Origin: Geodermatophilus marinus
Lineage (GTDB): Bacteria > Actinomycetota > Actinomycetes > Mycobacteriales > Geodermatophilaceae
DNA length: 64,000 nt
Assembly (NCBI RefSeq): GCF_003428645.1
Contig: NZ_QVQH01000003.1
Location: 215,621-279,620, forward strand
Reading direction: 5' to 3'
The notes beneath the pieces are model-generated. The model did not search any database. It saw nothing but the letters and a program-made list of their open reading frames with translations, and was not told the origin of the DNA. The first letter of the stretch is position 1, and each line of letters begins with the position of its first letter. Below, in pieces: positions 34,135-42,014 of this stretch. Made by a program: the position numbers and the translations under genes.

Positions 34135-34997
34135 ACGACGTGGCGGGGGGCGCCCCCCTGATGGCGGTGCTGGAGCTCGAGGAGCGCGAGCGGGGCGTCT
34201 TCGTGGGCAAGACGCCCACGACGCGCCAGCAGCGCATCTTCGGCGGGCAGGTGGCCGGGCAGGCGCTGCGGGCCGCGGGCCTCACCGTCCCGGCCGACCG
34301 GGGCGTGCACTCGCTGCACTCCTACTTCCTGCGGCCCGGCGACCCGCACGAGGAGATCCGCTACGTGGTCGAGCGCATCCGCGACGGCCGGACGTTCACC
34401 ACCCGGCGGGTCCTCGCCTGGCAGCACCGGGGCGGGGAGGACGTCGCCATCTTCGGGCTCACCGCCGACTTCACCGCCGGCGAGCAGGCGCTGGCCGAGC
34501 ACGCGCTGCCGATGCCCGACGTGGCCGGCCCGGACGACCTGCCCGGCATCCCCGAGATGGTCGGCCGGCACCCCGACGTCGGCGCGGCCATGAAGGCGAT
34601 GAGCGCCGCCGTGGAGCAGCGCTTCTTCGAGGACCCGTTCGCGCCGGAGCCCAAGAGCCCACCGCACACCCAGCAGCGGACCTGGCTGCGCGTGCGCGGC
34701 CGGCTGCCGGACGACCCCGCCGTCCAGGCCGCCGCGCTGACCTTCGCCAGCGACCTCACCCTGCTCTCGGCCGGGGTGGCCCGGCTCGGCGCCGGCTGGG
34801 GCGGTTTCGTCGGGGCGAGCCTGGACCACGCCGTCTGGTTCCACCGCCCGGCGCGGGCCGACGAGTGGTTCCTGTACGAGGGGGACAGCCCCTCGGCCTC
34901 GGCCGGGCGGGCGCTGTGCCTGGGGCAGATCTGGTCCGCCGACGGCACCCACGTCGCCACGGTGGCCCAGGAGGGCCTGCTGCGCGCCCGGGGCTGA
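34131..34997 (+). CDS. tesB: Acyl-CoA thioesterase II (TesB type)
   Basis: The 288-residue double-hotdog thioesterase has FGGQVAGQALRAAGLTV near residue 37, LHSYFLRPGDPHEEIRYVVER near residue 63 (in parts) and the second hotdog with ASLDHAVWFHRP near residue 225 followed by YEGDSPSASAGRALCLGQIW, which holds the conserved Asp/Ser/Gln catalytic elements. It hydrolyses medium/long acyl-CoAs in the family. It is translationally coupled to pyk, an order shared with mycobacteria. A 24-bp tandem duplication begins just after its stop. Confidence 0.9.
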   Translation: MNDVAGGAPLMAVLELEERERGVFVGKTPTTRQQRIFGGQVAGQALRAAGLTVPADRGVHSLHSYFLRPGDPHEEIRYVVERIRDGRTFTTRRVLAWQHRGGEDVAIFGLTADFTAGEQALAEHALPMPDVAGPDDLPGIPEMVGRHPDVGAAMKAMSAAVEQRFFEDPFAPEPKSPPHTQQRTWLRVRGRLPDDPAVQAAALTFASDLTLLSAGVARLGAGWGGFVGASLDHAVWFHRPARADEWFLYEGDSPSASAGRALCLGQIWSADGTHVATVAQEGLLRARG

Positions 34998-35000
34998 CCG

Positions 35001-35048
35001 CGGCTCAGCCCCCCGGCCGCACCGCGGCTCAGCCCCCCGGCCGCACCG
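35001..35048. repeat. 24-bp tandem duplication at convergent gene ends
   Basis: Two adjacent copies of CGGCTCAGCCCCCCGGCCGC plus ACCG lie between two convergent genes. Copy two contains the minus-strand gene's TGA and copy one carries a duplicate of that stop context. It is a short recent duplication. Confidence 0.75.
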
Positions 35049-36837
35049 CGGCGTCGGTCTCGTCCAGGACGGCCGCCGTCTCGGTCAGCGCGGGCGGTTC
35101 CCCGGCGTCGTCCACCGCGTCGTCCCCCCGCTCCTCGGCGGCCGCAGTGCTCCCGGTCTCGTCGCCGGCCGGGCCGGGCGGCGGGGCGGCCAGGCCCTGC
35201 TGGTCCCGGGCCTGGCGCGCCGTCTCGTCCTGGCCGGCCGGGGTCTCGGGCCCGCCGCCGGCCGGGCCGCCCCCCGCGGGCGTCGCCGGCTCGGCGGTGG
35301 CCGCCCGCTCCGCGGCCGCCCGCCGCTCGGCCTCCTCGCGGGCGCGCTCCGCGGCGGACTCGGCGAAGTCCGCGGCCAGCCAGTCGTGGTTCTCGCACAG
35401 CAGCGCCCACAGCCGGGCGACGTGCGCGGGGGTGGTCGTGGGCGCGCCCACCGCGACCCGCAGCACCACCTGCCCCCGCACGGTCGTGTGGGTCAGGAAC
35501 ACCTCGCCGCCGTCGTTGAGCCGCTCGAGGAGGGTCATGGTGGCGACGTCGGCGTCCACGTCGTCAGCCCAGCGCGGGCGCAGGCAGACCAGCGACAGCG
35601 GGTGCGGCGTCGCCACCTCGAAGCGGTCGTCGGCCGCCGCCCTGTCGGCCAGCTGCTGGGCCAGCGCCACGCCCGAGCGGATGTGCGCGCGCAGCCCCTC
35701 GGCGCCGTACCAGCGCAGCACGAACCACAGCTTGAGGGCGCGGAACCGGCGGCCCAGCTCGATCTGCCAGTCCCGGTAGTCGACCACCGCGCCGGCGTCG
35801 GAGGCGGCGTTGCGCAGGTACTCCGGGAGGATCGCCAGGGCGCCGGTGAGGGCGGCCCGGTCGGCGACCCAGAAGAGGGTCGCGTCGAAGCCGGTCAGCA
35901 GCCACTTGTGCGCGTCGGTGGTGTAGCTGTCGGCCCACTCCACGCCGGCCTGCAACCCGCGCAGCTCGGGGGCGAGCGCGCTGACCCCGGCGTAGGCGGC
36001 ATCGACGTGCAGCCACACGCCGTGGTCGCGGCAGACGGGGCCGAGCTCGGCGAGGGGGTCCACCGCGGTGGTCGAGGTGGTCCCGACGGTGGCGCACACG
36101 AGGACCGGCGTGAGGCCACGGGCGGTGTCCCGCTCGAGCCGGGCGCGCAGCGAGGCCGGGCGCATCGCCAGGTCGCCGTCCACCTCGACGATGCGCACGG
36201 AGTCGCTGCCGAGGCCGGCGATCCGCACCGCCTTCTCCATGGAGGAGTGCGTCTCGGCGGTGACGTAGACGGTGCACTCCTCGGGTCGCACGCCCTCGCG
36301 CACGGTGGCCCCGCCGCTGGCCCGGTGCAGGGCGGCCAGCAGGGCCACCAGGTTCGCCCCGGAGCTGGAGTCCTGGACGACGCCACCCCCGGACCCGTCC
36401 GAGCGGAAGGAGTCCGGCAGGCCGAGCAGGCCGGCGAACCAGTCCATCACGTGCTGCTCGAGCTCGGTGCAGGCCGGGCTGGTCACCCAGGACATGCCCT
36501 GCACGCCCAGGCCCGCGCTGACCAGGTCGCCGAGCACCGAGGGCCCCGAGGTGTTGGCCGGGAAGTAGCCGAAGAAGCCGGGGTGCTGCCAGTGCGTCAG
36601 CCCGGGGACGACGACCCGGTCGAGGTCGGCGAGCACCGCGGAGACGGGCTCCCCGTGCTCGGGTGGGTCGGCGGGCAGGGCCTCGCGGACGTCACCGGGG
36701 GCGACGGGGGAGCGGACCGGCAGGCTGCCGACCCGGGTCCAGTAGTCGGCGATCCAGTCGACGACCTCGTGCCCGTGCCGGCGGAACTCCTCGGGCGTCA
36801 TGTGCGGGACGGCGGGCATCTCGGACGGCGCAGTCAC
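35029..36837 (-). CDS. Aromatic amino-acid decarboxylase-like PLP enzyme
   Basis: The 602-residue group II decarboxylase starts MTPEEFRRHGHEVVDWIADYW-like (after 12 residues) and has HPGFFGYFPANTS near residue 84. The PLP-binding Asp is in LHVDAAYAGVSAL near residue 280 and the PLP lysine in TTDAHKWLLTGFD near residue 310. This matches DDC/tryptophan-tyrosine decarboxylases; exact substrate unknown. After about residue 490 a roughly 110-residue Ala/Glu/Pro/Gly-rich tail is unusual for the family. The GTG at 36837 lies 6 nt from TACGGT; longer starts read into unrelated sequence. Confidence 0.88.
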   Translation of the reverse strand: MTAPSEMPAVPHMTPEEFRRHGHEVVDWIADYWTRVGSLPVRSPVAPGDVREALPADPPEHGEPVSAVLADLDRVVVPGLTHWQHPGFFGYFPANTSGPSVLGDLVSAGLGVQGMSWVTSPACTELEQHVMDWFAGLLGLPDSFRSDGSGGGVVQDSSSGANLVALLAALHRASGGATVREGVRPEECTVYVTAETHSSMEKAVRIAGLGSDSVRIVEVDGDLAMRPASLRARLERDTARGLTPVLVCATVGTTSTTAVDPLAELGPVCRDHGVWLHVDAAYAGVSALAPELRGLQAGVEWADSYTTDAHKWLLTGFDATLFWVADRAALTGALAILPEYLRNAASDAGAVVDYRDWQIELGRRFRALKLWFVLRWYGAEGLRAHIRSGVALAQQLADRAAADDRFEVATPHPLSLVCLRPRWADDVDADVATMTLLERLNDGGEVFLTHTTVRGQVVLRVAVGAPTTTPAHVARLWALLCENHDWLAADFAESAAERAREEAERRAAAERAATAEPATPAGGGPAGGGPETPAGQDETARQARDQQGLAAPPPGPAGDETGSTAAAEERGDDAVDDAGEPPALTETAAVLDETDAAVRPGG

Positions 36838-36843
36838 CGGCTC

Positions 36844-36849
36844 ACCGTA
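36844..36849 (-). promoter_or_regulatory. -10 box for leaderless decarboxylase
   Basis: TACGGT on the minus strand ends 6 nt before the GTG at 36837. Confidence 0.45.
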
Positions 36850-36929
36850 ATCGCCGACCCGGGGACCCCCGCCGCCGAGGAGGCAGCGCGGGGTGCCCGC
36901 TCGTCCCGTGATCCCGGACGCCTGGGGTG

Positions 36930-37538
36930 TCACCGGGCGGCCGCCGAGGGCGGCGCGGTGCGGCTGCGGGCCAGGCGGAGCAGCGCGACCGCGGCCGCGA
37001 CGTAGCAGGCAGCCCACCACACGAGGACGGCCCGGTGGGCATCGGCGCCGAAGGCGCCCGCCAGCACCCAGCTGACCACCGACACCGCGATCGCCAGCAC
37101 CAGGTAGACGCGCGTCCCGTGCAGCCAGGCGTAGGGGAGGAAGTGCGCGCCCCCGACGGCGGCCAGGGCGGCGGGGACCAGCTCGGGGTGGTCCGGGTAG
37201 AGCATGATCACCGCGGGCAGCGCCACGACCTGCACCATCGCCAGCTGCACCGACAGGCTGCGCAGCGGGTGGTCGGCCGGCATCGCGCCTCGGCCGAGCC
37301 GGCGCTCCAGCGCGAACGCCAGCGGCAGTGCCACGCCGCCCTGGAACAGGGTGGCCAGCGCCGCGGCGCGGGTGTCCAGGACGAACGACAGCGCCGCGAC
37401 GACGCCCAGCGTCAGTGCGTAGGCGATCAGCCACGGTGCCCCCGCTGCCGCGGAGGCCGACGCGCTGCGCCGGGCTTCGTCGACGGTCATCGCGTCGCCG
37501 GCCGAGGCCGGCGGCGCGGTCCGCGGGGTGCTGGTCAT
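36930..37538 (-). CDS. Multipass membrane protein, unknown family
   Basis: The 202-residue protein has a polar start (MTSTPRTAPPASAGDAMTVD) and about six hydrophobic helices, among them WLIAYALTLGVVAALSFVL and MVQVVALPAVIMLYP. A loop YAWLHGTRVYLVLAIAVSV lies near residue 140. The start ATG at 37538 has a strong GGAGGAG site. Its ATG overlaps the TGA of a 24-codon ORF upstream. It is the only intact product of the local minus-strand string. Confidence 0.75.
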   Translation of the reverse strand: MTSTPRTAPPASAGDAMTVDEARRSASASAAAGAPWLIAYALTLGVVAALSFVLDTRAAALATLFQGGVALPLAFALERRLGRGAMPADHPLRSLSVQLAMVQVVALPAVIMLYPDHPELVPAALAAVGGAHFLPYAWLHGTRVYLVLAIAVSVVSWVLAGAFGADAHRAVLVWWAACYVAAAVALLRLARSRTAPPSAAAR

Positions 37539-37609
37539 GGGTGTCTCCTCCGGGCGGTGCTGGCGGGCGACGGTGTCGCGACCGCGTCGGGCGCAGTGGG
37601 GGTGGTCAT
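37535..37609 (-). CDS. 24-residue coupled mini-ORF
   Basis: An ATG-initiated ORF (MTTPTAPDAVATPSPASTAR, then RRHP) overlaps the stop of the gene remnant upstream and the start of the membrane gene downstream, each by ATGA. It may only relay ribosomes, or be the residue of a longer gene. No function is visible. Confidence 0.35.
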   Translation of the reverse strand: MTTPTAPDAVATPSPASTARRRHP

Positions 37610-37813
37610 CGGACCGGCTGCCCGCCGGCGAAGCGGTACGCGAACCGCTGATCGGCCCACCGCAGCGTGCTCGACCCGAAGGCGGGCGCCGGCCAGCAGG
37701 ACCGCACCGGCGCGCCGCCGGCCCAGCACGTAACGGGTCACGAGGCCGGCGCCGAGCAGCAACCAGAACCCGGCCTCGCAGGCGACGATCAGGGCGAGCA
37801 GGACGCCGGTCAC
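37606..37813 (-). pseudogene. Internally deleted small membrane protein gene
   Basis: From the GTG at 37813 the product starts as a typical membrane protein (VTGVLLALIVACEAGFWLLL, then a basic RYVLGRRRAG turn). Near GAVLLAGA at about 37680 the reading frame stops matching. In another frame the sequence continues FGSSTLRWADQRFAYRFAGG and QPVR with a TGA at 37606, which looks like the C terminus of the same kind of protein. About two central helices appear deleted with a frame change, leaving the two ends. I infer this from the pattern of helices and the typical RWADxRFAxRFAGG ending. Confidence 0.6.
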
Positions 37814-37896
37814 GGGGCGGCACCGCGCCGGTGCCGCGGGCAGGGCGGGCACCGGACGGCGGCCGCGCCGGCAAGGGTCGCCGGCATGGTGGTCAT
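37810..37896 (-). CDS. 28-residue mini-ORF with CPPC motif
   Basis: An ATG with GAGGAG upstream opens a 28-codon ORF (MTTMPATLAGAAAVRCPPCP, then RHRRGAAP) whose TGA overlaps the GTG of the gene remnant. It is the first of four coupled ORFs. It may be a leader or a remnant; function unknown. Confidence 0.35.
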   Translation of the reverse strand: MTTMPATLAGAAAVRCPPCPRHRRGAAP

Positions 37897-38149
37897 CCGT
37901 GCTCCTCGGTCGGTGACGGGGTCGGCGGCCGTGACCGACCGGGCGGACGGCGGTGCCGACCGCCACCAGGCCGGCGGTCGGTGACGGGCGAACCGGGCGG
38001 CGCGTCGCACCGAGGACCGCCGGACACCCGGGGCCGCCGGATCGTCATCGGCAGGGCGCGGCGCCTCCCGGAACGTGCGCTCGCCCACCCGCACGAGCCC
38101 GGGGACCGACGGTCCGGCCGGACGGGGACCGACGGTCAGCTCCCGGGAG
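37897..38149. other. Intergenic gap, no gene seen
   Basis: This 253-bp stretch between the mini-ORF string and the tRNA holds no supported gene. Several overlapping frames are open only because of GC content. The promoter of the minus-strand string probably lies in its left part, but no clear box is visible. Confidence 0.5.
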
Positions 38150-38222
38150 TGCCCCCGGTGCGACTCGAACGCACACTGTGCGGGTTTTGAATCCGCTCCC
38201 TCTGCCGTTGGGGTACGGGGGC
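38150..38222 (-). tRNA. tRNA-Leu(CAA)-like, short variable arm
   Basis: Read on the minus strand, GCCCCCG pairs with CGGGGGC. The D arm has AACGGCAGA, the T arm is GTGCG-TTCGAGT-CGCAC, and the discriminator is A. The anticodon loop TTCAAAA gives CAA, which reads Leu TTG. The variable region is only ACAGT (5 nt), whereas leucine tRNAs are normally class II with a long arm. The top of the anticodon stem is an A-C mismatch. TAGGCT at 38257-38262 is a likely -10. The tRNA fold is clear; its decoding identity is less sure. Confidence 0.75.
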
Positions 38223-38256
38223 AGCGCCGTCCTGCGGGGAGGGCGGTGCGCGGTCG

Positions 38257-38262
38257 AGCCTA
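38257..38262 (-). promoter_or_regulatory. -10 box for the tRNA-Leu-like gene
   Basis: TAGGCT on the minus strand lies about 35 nt upstream of the mature 5' end. Confidence 0.4.
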
Positions 38263-38291
38263 GCGGGGCGGTGCCGGCCGACCGGCATCGA

Positions 38292-38297
38292 TAGGCT
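38292..38297 (+). promoter_or_regulatory. -10 box for leaderless ANTAR regulator
   Basis: TAGGCT ends 7 nt before the GTG at 38305. Confidence 0.5.
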
Positions 38298-38304
38298 CTC
38301 GCGG

Positions 38305-38901
38305 GTGAGCAGCGAGTCGATCCGGGTCCTCATCGCCGAGGACGAGGCGCTCATCCGCCTCGACCTCAAGGAGATGCTGGAGGAGGAGGGCTACTCCGTC
38401 GTGGCCGAGGTCGGGGACGGCCAGCAGGCGGTGGACCGTGCCGCGGAACTGCGGCCGGACCTGGTCATCCTCGACATCCAGATGCCGGTCCTGGACGGGC
38501 TGGCGGCGGCGGAGCAGATCGCCGCGTCGCGGGTCGCCCCGGTGATCGTGCTGACCGCCTTCAGCCAGCGGGAGCTCGTCGAGCGGGCGCGCGACGCCGG
38601 CGCCATGGCCTACCTGGTCAAGCCGTTCTCCAAGAACGACCTCGTGCCCGCGATCGAGGTGGCCCGCGCCCGTTTCGCCGAGCTGACCGCGCTGGACGGC
38701 GAGGTGCGCACGCTGGAGGAGCGGCTGGAGGCGCGCAAGGTCGTGGAGCGGGCCAAGGGCAAGCTGATGGCCGAGCAGGGCCTCACCGAGGCCGAGGCCT
38801 TCCGCTGGATCCAGCGCACGGCGATGAACGAGCGGACGTCGATGAAGGCGCTCGCGCAGCGGATCCTGGAGCCGGCGACGGCCGAGACGCCCTCGGACTG
38901 A
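38305..38901 (+). CDS. pdtaR: ANTAR-domain response regulator (PdtaR-like)
   Basis: The 198-residue protein has a receiver domain with acidic pocket IAEDEALIRLD, phospho-acceptor Asp in VILDIQMPVLDG near residue 58, LTAFSQRE and the Lys in LVKPFSKND near residue 108. The C-terminal three-helix ANTAR RNA-binding domain is LEARKVVERAKGKLMAEQGL and AFRWIQRTAMNERTSM. ANTAR proteins antiterminate by binding paired hexaloop RNA hairpins. The partner kinase (PdtaS type) is not in the window. The same gene precedes polA in mycobacteria. Confidence 0.92.
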   Translation: MSSESIRVLIAEDEALIRLDLKEMLEEEGYSVVAEVGDGQQAVDRAAELRPDLVILDIQMPVLDGLAAAEQIAASRVAPVIVLTAFSQRELVERARDAGAMAYLVKPFSKNDLVPAIEVARARFAELTALDGEVRTLEERLEARKVVERAKGKLMAEQGLTEAEAFRWIQRTAMNERTSMKALAQRILEPATAETPSD

Positions 38902-38992
38902 GCGGCCCGCAGGGGCCGGCCCTCCGCCCTCCGGCAGGTCACAACCCTGTCACGGTCCGGGCGACCCGGCTTTCTGGCGGCAGATCGCCAGC

Positions 38993-38998
38993 TAACGT
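38993..38998 (+). promoter_or_regulatory. Candidate -10 for the solute-binding protein gene
   Basis: TAACGT lies about 73 nt upstream of the ATG in a 169-bp gap that otherwise holds no gene. The leader ends with an AGTGGGAG ribosome site. Confidence 0.35.
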
Positions 38999-39070
38999 CC
39001 CCCCACTGACCGGGCCGGTCCCCTCGGAGGCCGGCCTCGTGCACCACGACACAACAGTGGGAGTTGCTTG

Positions 39071-40405
39071 ATGCGCACTGGCATCCTCGCCCGGAGCGCC
39101 GCGGTCTCGGCCGCCGCCCTGCTCGTCCTGACCGCCTGTGGCGGCGACGACGAGGGTGGTGGCTCGGCCGGCGGTGGCGGAGACAGCGGCGAGAAGCAGG
39201 TCAACGTCTACGGCAGTGACGGCAACATGGGCAACGCGCTCGGGGAGTCCTTCTCCACGGACGGCGCGCTGGCCGGCATGCGCGGCACGACGCCGCTCAC
39301 CGACCTCGGCACCGAGTTCCAGGACCGGCTGCTCGCCATCGACCCGAACCTGCAGGACTTCAACTACTCGGCCGAGACCTACGACGCCATCATCATCACC
39401 GCGCTGGCCGCCCAGCTGGCCGGCAGCACGCAGGCGCCGGACTTCGCGCCGTACGTGAACGGCGTGACGTTCGGCGGTGAGGCCTGCGACAGCTTCAGCG
39501 CCTGCCTGGACATCATCAACAACGGGGGCAACCCGGACTACGACGGCGTCTCCGGGCCCCTGAGCTTCACCGAGCCCGGTGAGCCGGCCCAGGCCAGCTT
39601 CGGGATCCTGCAGTTCGGCGAGGACAACCAGCTCGACGAGACGCAGACCACCTACGAGATCGCCGGGGACGAGGCCAACGCCGCCACCGACGAGGGCCCG
39701 GCGCCCGCGGCTCCCGGCACCACGGCGGACAACCCGCTGGTGATCGGCACGCTCCTGCCGCTGACCGGGAACCTGGCCTTCCTCGGCCCGCCCGAGGTCG
39801 CCGGCGCCCGCCTGGCCGTCCAGGAGATCAACGACGCCGGCGGGGTGCTCGGCCTGCCGGTGGAGCTGGTCGAGGGTGACTCCGGTGACGCCTCGACCGA
39901 CACCGCCACCCAGACCGTCGACCGGCTGCTGCAGGCCAACGTCGACGCGATCATCGGGGCGGCGTCCTCGGGCGTGAGCCTCACCGTGATCGACCGGATC
40001 ACCGGCGCAGGCGTCCTGCAGTTCTCCCCGGCCAACACGTCGGACCAGTTCACCGACTACAACGACAACGGGCTGTACTTCCGCACCGCCCCGCCGGACA
40101 CGCTGCAGGCCCGGGCCCTGGCCGACCTCGTCATCGAGGACGGCAACAACACCGTCGGGATCCTGGCCCTCAACGACCCGTACGGGACCGGGCTGGCCGA
40201 GAACCTCCGCCAGAACCTGATCGACAGCGGGCTCTCCGAGGACAGCATCGAGTACCTGACCTACGACCCGCAGGCCGCGAACTACGACTCCGAGGTCCAG
40301 CAGATGGTGGACCTCAACCCCGACGCCATCGTGGTGATCGGCTTCGAGGAGTCCGCGCGGATCATCGAGGGGCTCAACTCGCAGGGCATCGGCCCGGCGC
40401 GTTGA
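39071..40405 (+). CDS. Branched-chain amino-acid binding lipoprotein, lobes permuted
   Basis: The 444-residue protein starts with a lipoprotein signal and lipobox (LLVLTACGG, Cys near residue 23) and a Gly/Asp linker. Residues about 43-198 then match the C-terminal part of Peripla_BP_6 proteins (VNVYGSDGNMGNALGESF, YSAETYDAIIITALAAQLAG, YDGVSGPLSF). After a linker rich in Glu/Pro/Ala (about 199-220), residues 221-444 match the N-terminal part (VIGTLLPLTGNLAFLGPPEV, AVQEINDAGGVLG, ILALNDPYGTGLAENL). It stops after SARIIEGLNSQGIGPAR, where normal proteins enter the VNVYG part. So the order is circularly permuted. The cognate permeases lie at 41-45 kb on the other strand. Confidence 0.9.
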   Translation: MRTGILARSAAVSAAALLVLTACGGDDEGGGSAGGGGDSGEKQVNVYGSDGNMGNALGESFSTDGALAGMRGTTPLTDLGTEFQDRLLAIDPNLQDFNYSAETYDAIIITALAAQLAGSTQAPDFAPYVNGVTFGGEACDSFSACLDIINNGGNPDYDGVSGPLSFTEPGEPAQASFGILQFGEDNQLDETQTTYEIAGDEANAATDEGPAPAAPGTTADNPLVIGTLLPLTGNLAFLGPPEVAGARLAVQEINDAGGVLGLPVELVEGDSGDASTDTATQTVDRLLQANVDAIIGAASSGVSLTVIDRITGAGVLQFSPANTSDQFTDYNDNGLYFRTAPPDTLQARALADLVIEDGNNTVGILALNDPYGTGLAENLRQNLIDSGLSEDSIEYLTYDPQAANYDSEVQQMVDLNPDAIVVIGFEESARIIEGLNSQGIGPAR

Positions 40406-40448
40406 TCCCCTCCGGCGGGGCCCCGAGCCCCCGCTGAGGACACCACGC

Positions 40449-40480
40449 AGCGGCCCGGCACCAGCAGGTGCCGGGCCGCT
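40449..40480 (+). terminator. Rho-independent-like hairpin after binding-protein gene
   Basis: A perfect 14-bp stem (AGCGGCCCGGCACC with GGTGCCGGGCCGCT) with loop AGCA lies 43 nt after the stop. It has no U-tract, as usual in high-GC actinobacteria. Confidence 0.75.
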
Positions 40481-40545
40481 GTGCTGTCCCGTGCCGCCCG
40501 TCCGACGAGGCGCCGGTGCCGGGCGCCCGCGGTCCGCGAGGTCGG

Positions 40546-40965
40546 TCAGCGCTGCAGCCGCTGCCCGTCGGGGGCCCAGTCGGCGGGCCGGCCGACGTGG
40601 TTGGAGAACTCGACCGACCAGCGCCACCAGCTGCGGTCGGGCGCGTGCTCCCAGGCGGTCAGGACGCCGACCTCGCCACCGGGCAGGACCACCGGCAGGC
40701 CGTGCATCCGGTCGTCGGGCCACACCTCGCTGCGCTGCACCCCGCCGTCGCGGAGCTCCAGCAGGGTGAGGGGGGAGTAGTCCCCGGTGCGGTCGGCGTC
40801 CCCCCGCGCCACGACGGTGTCGTCGTCGGCGGTCACGCGCACGGCGAGGGCCGCCGGCGCGGCGTGGACCAGCACGCGGGAGAAGCCGCCGGCGGTGAGG
40901 GCGCGCGCGTGCTCGAGGCCGTTCATGCCGCCGTCACGGGAGCGCAGGTCCCAGGTCCAGTTCAT
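40546..40965 (-). CDS. Conserved actinobacterial protein of unknown function
   Basis: The 139-residue soluble protein begins MNWTWDLRSRDGGMNGLEHA and contains VLVHAAPAALAVRVTADDD, GDYSPLTLLELRDG and HAPDRSWWRWSVEFSNHVGR. The pattern looks like a compact beta-rich domain found as a hypothetical protein in related genomes, but I cannot name a family. It follows the liv operon terminator. A TAGGGG box lies 6 nt before the ATG, a weak leaderless signal. Confidence 0.6.
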   Translation of the reverse strand: MNWTWDLRSRDGGMNGLEHARALTAGGFSRVLVHAAPAALAVRVTADDDTVVARGDADRTGDYSPLTLLELRDGGVQRSEVWPDDRMHGLPVVLPGGEVGVLTAWEHAPDRSWWRWSVEFSNHVGRPADWAPDGQRLQR

Positions 40966-40977
40966 CCCCGGCCCCTA

Positions 40978-41025
40978 CCCACGACGGCGCCCCGCTCCCG
41001 TGGAGGAGCGGGGCGCCGTCGTGGG
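40978..41025 (-). terminator. Perfect 21-bp hairpin ending the liv operon
   Basis: Arms 40978-40998 and 41005-41025 are exact complements around the loop CGTGGA. The structure lies downstream of livF on the minus strand and directly upstream of the 40965 gene start, so it can separate the two transcripts. Confidence 0.75.
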
Positions 41026-41117
41026 CGACGCCGGCCGGGCCTGCGGGGCCCGCCCGGCCCCCGTCGCAGGGCCCCGCCGCGGGCCTGCGAGCGGTGGGGG
41101 GCGAGGGGATCCCTCCT
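41026..41117. repeat. GC-rich repeat between hairpin and livF
   Basis: Sequence with GGGCCTGCGAGCGGTGGGGG and GAGGGGATCCCTCC motifs resembles the CGCAGGCTCGGGG-type intergenic repeats elsewhere in the window. No gene is seen in it. Confidence 0.45.

Positions 41118-42010
<893 letters not shown>

Positions 42011-42014
<4 letters not shown>

Noticed and set aside
36930-37896. Toxin-antitoxin or small-peptide defence operon
   Set aside because: The tiny coupled ORFs lack toxin or DNA-binding features, and the middle one is best explained as a deleted membrane protein.
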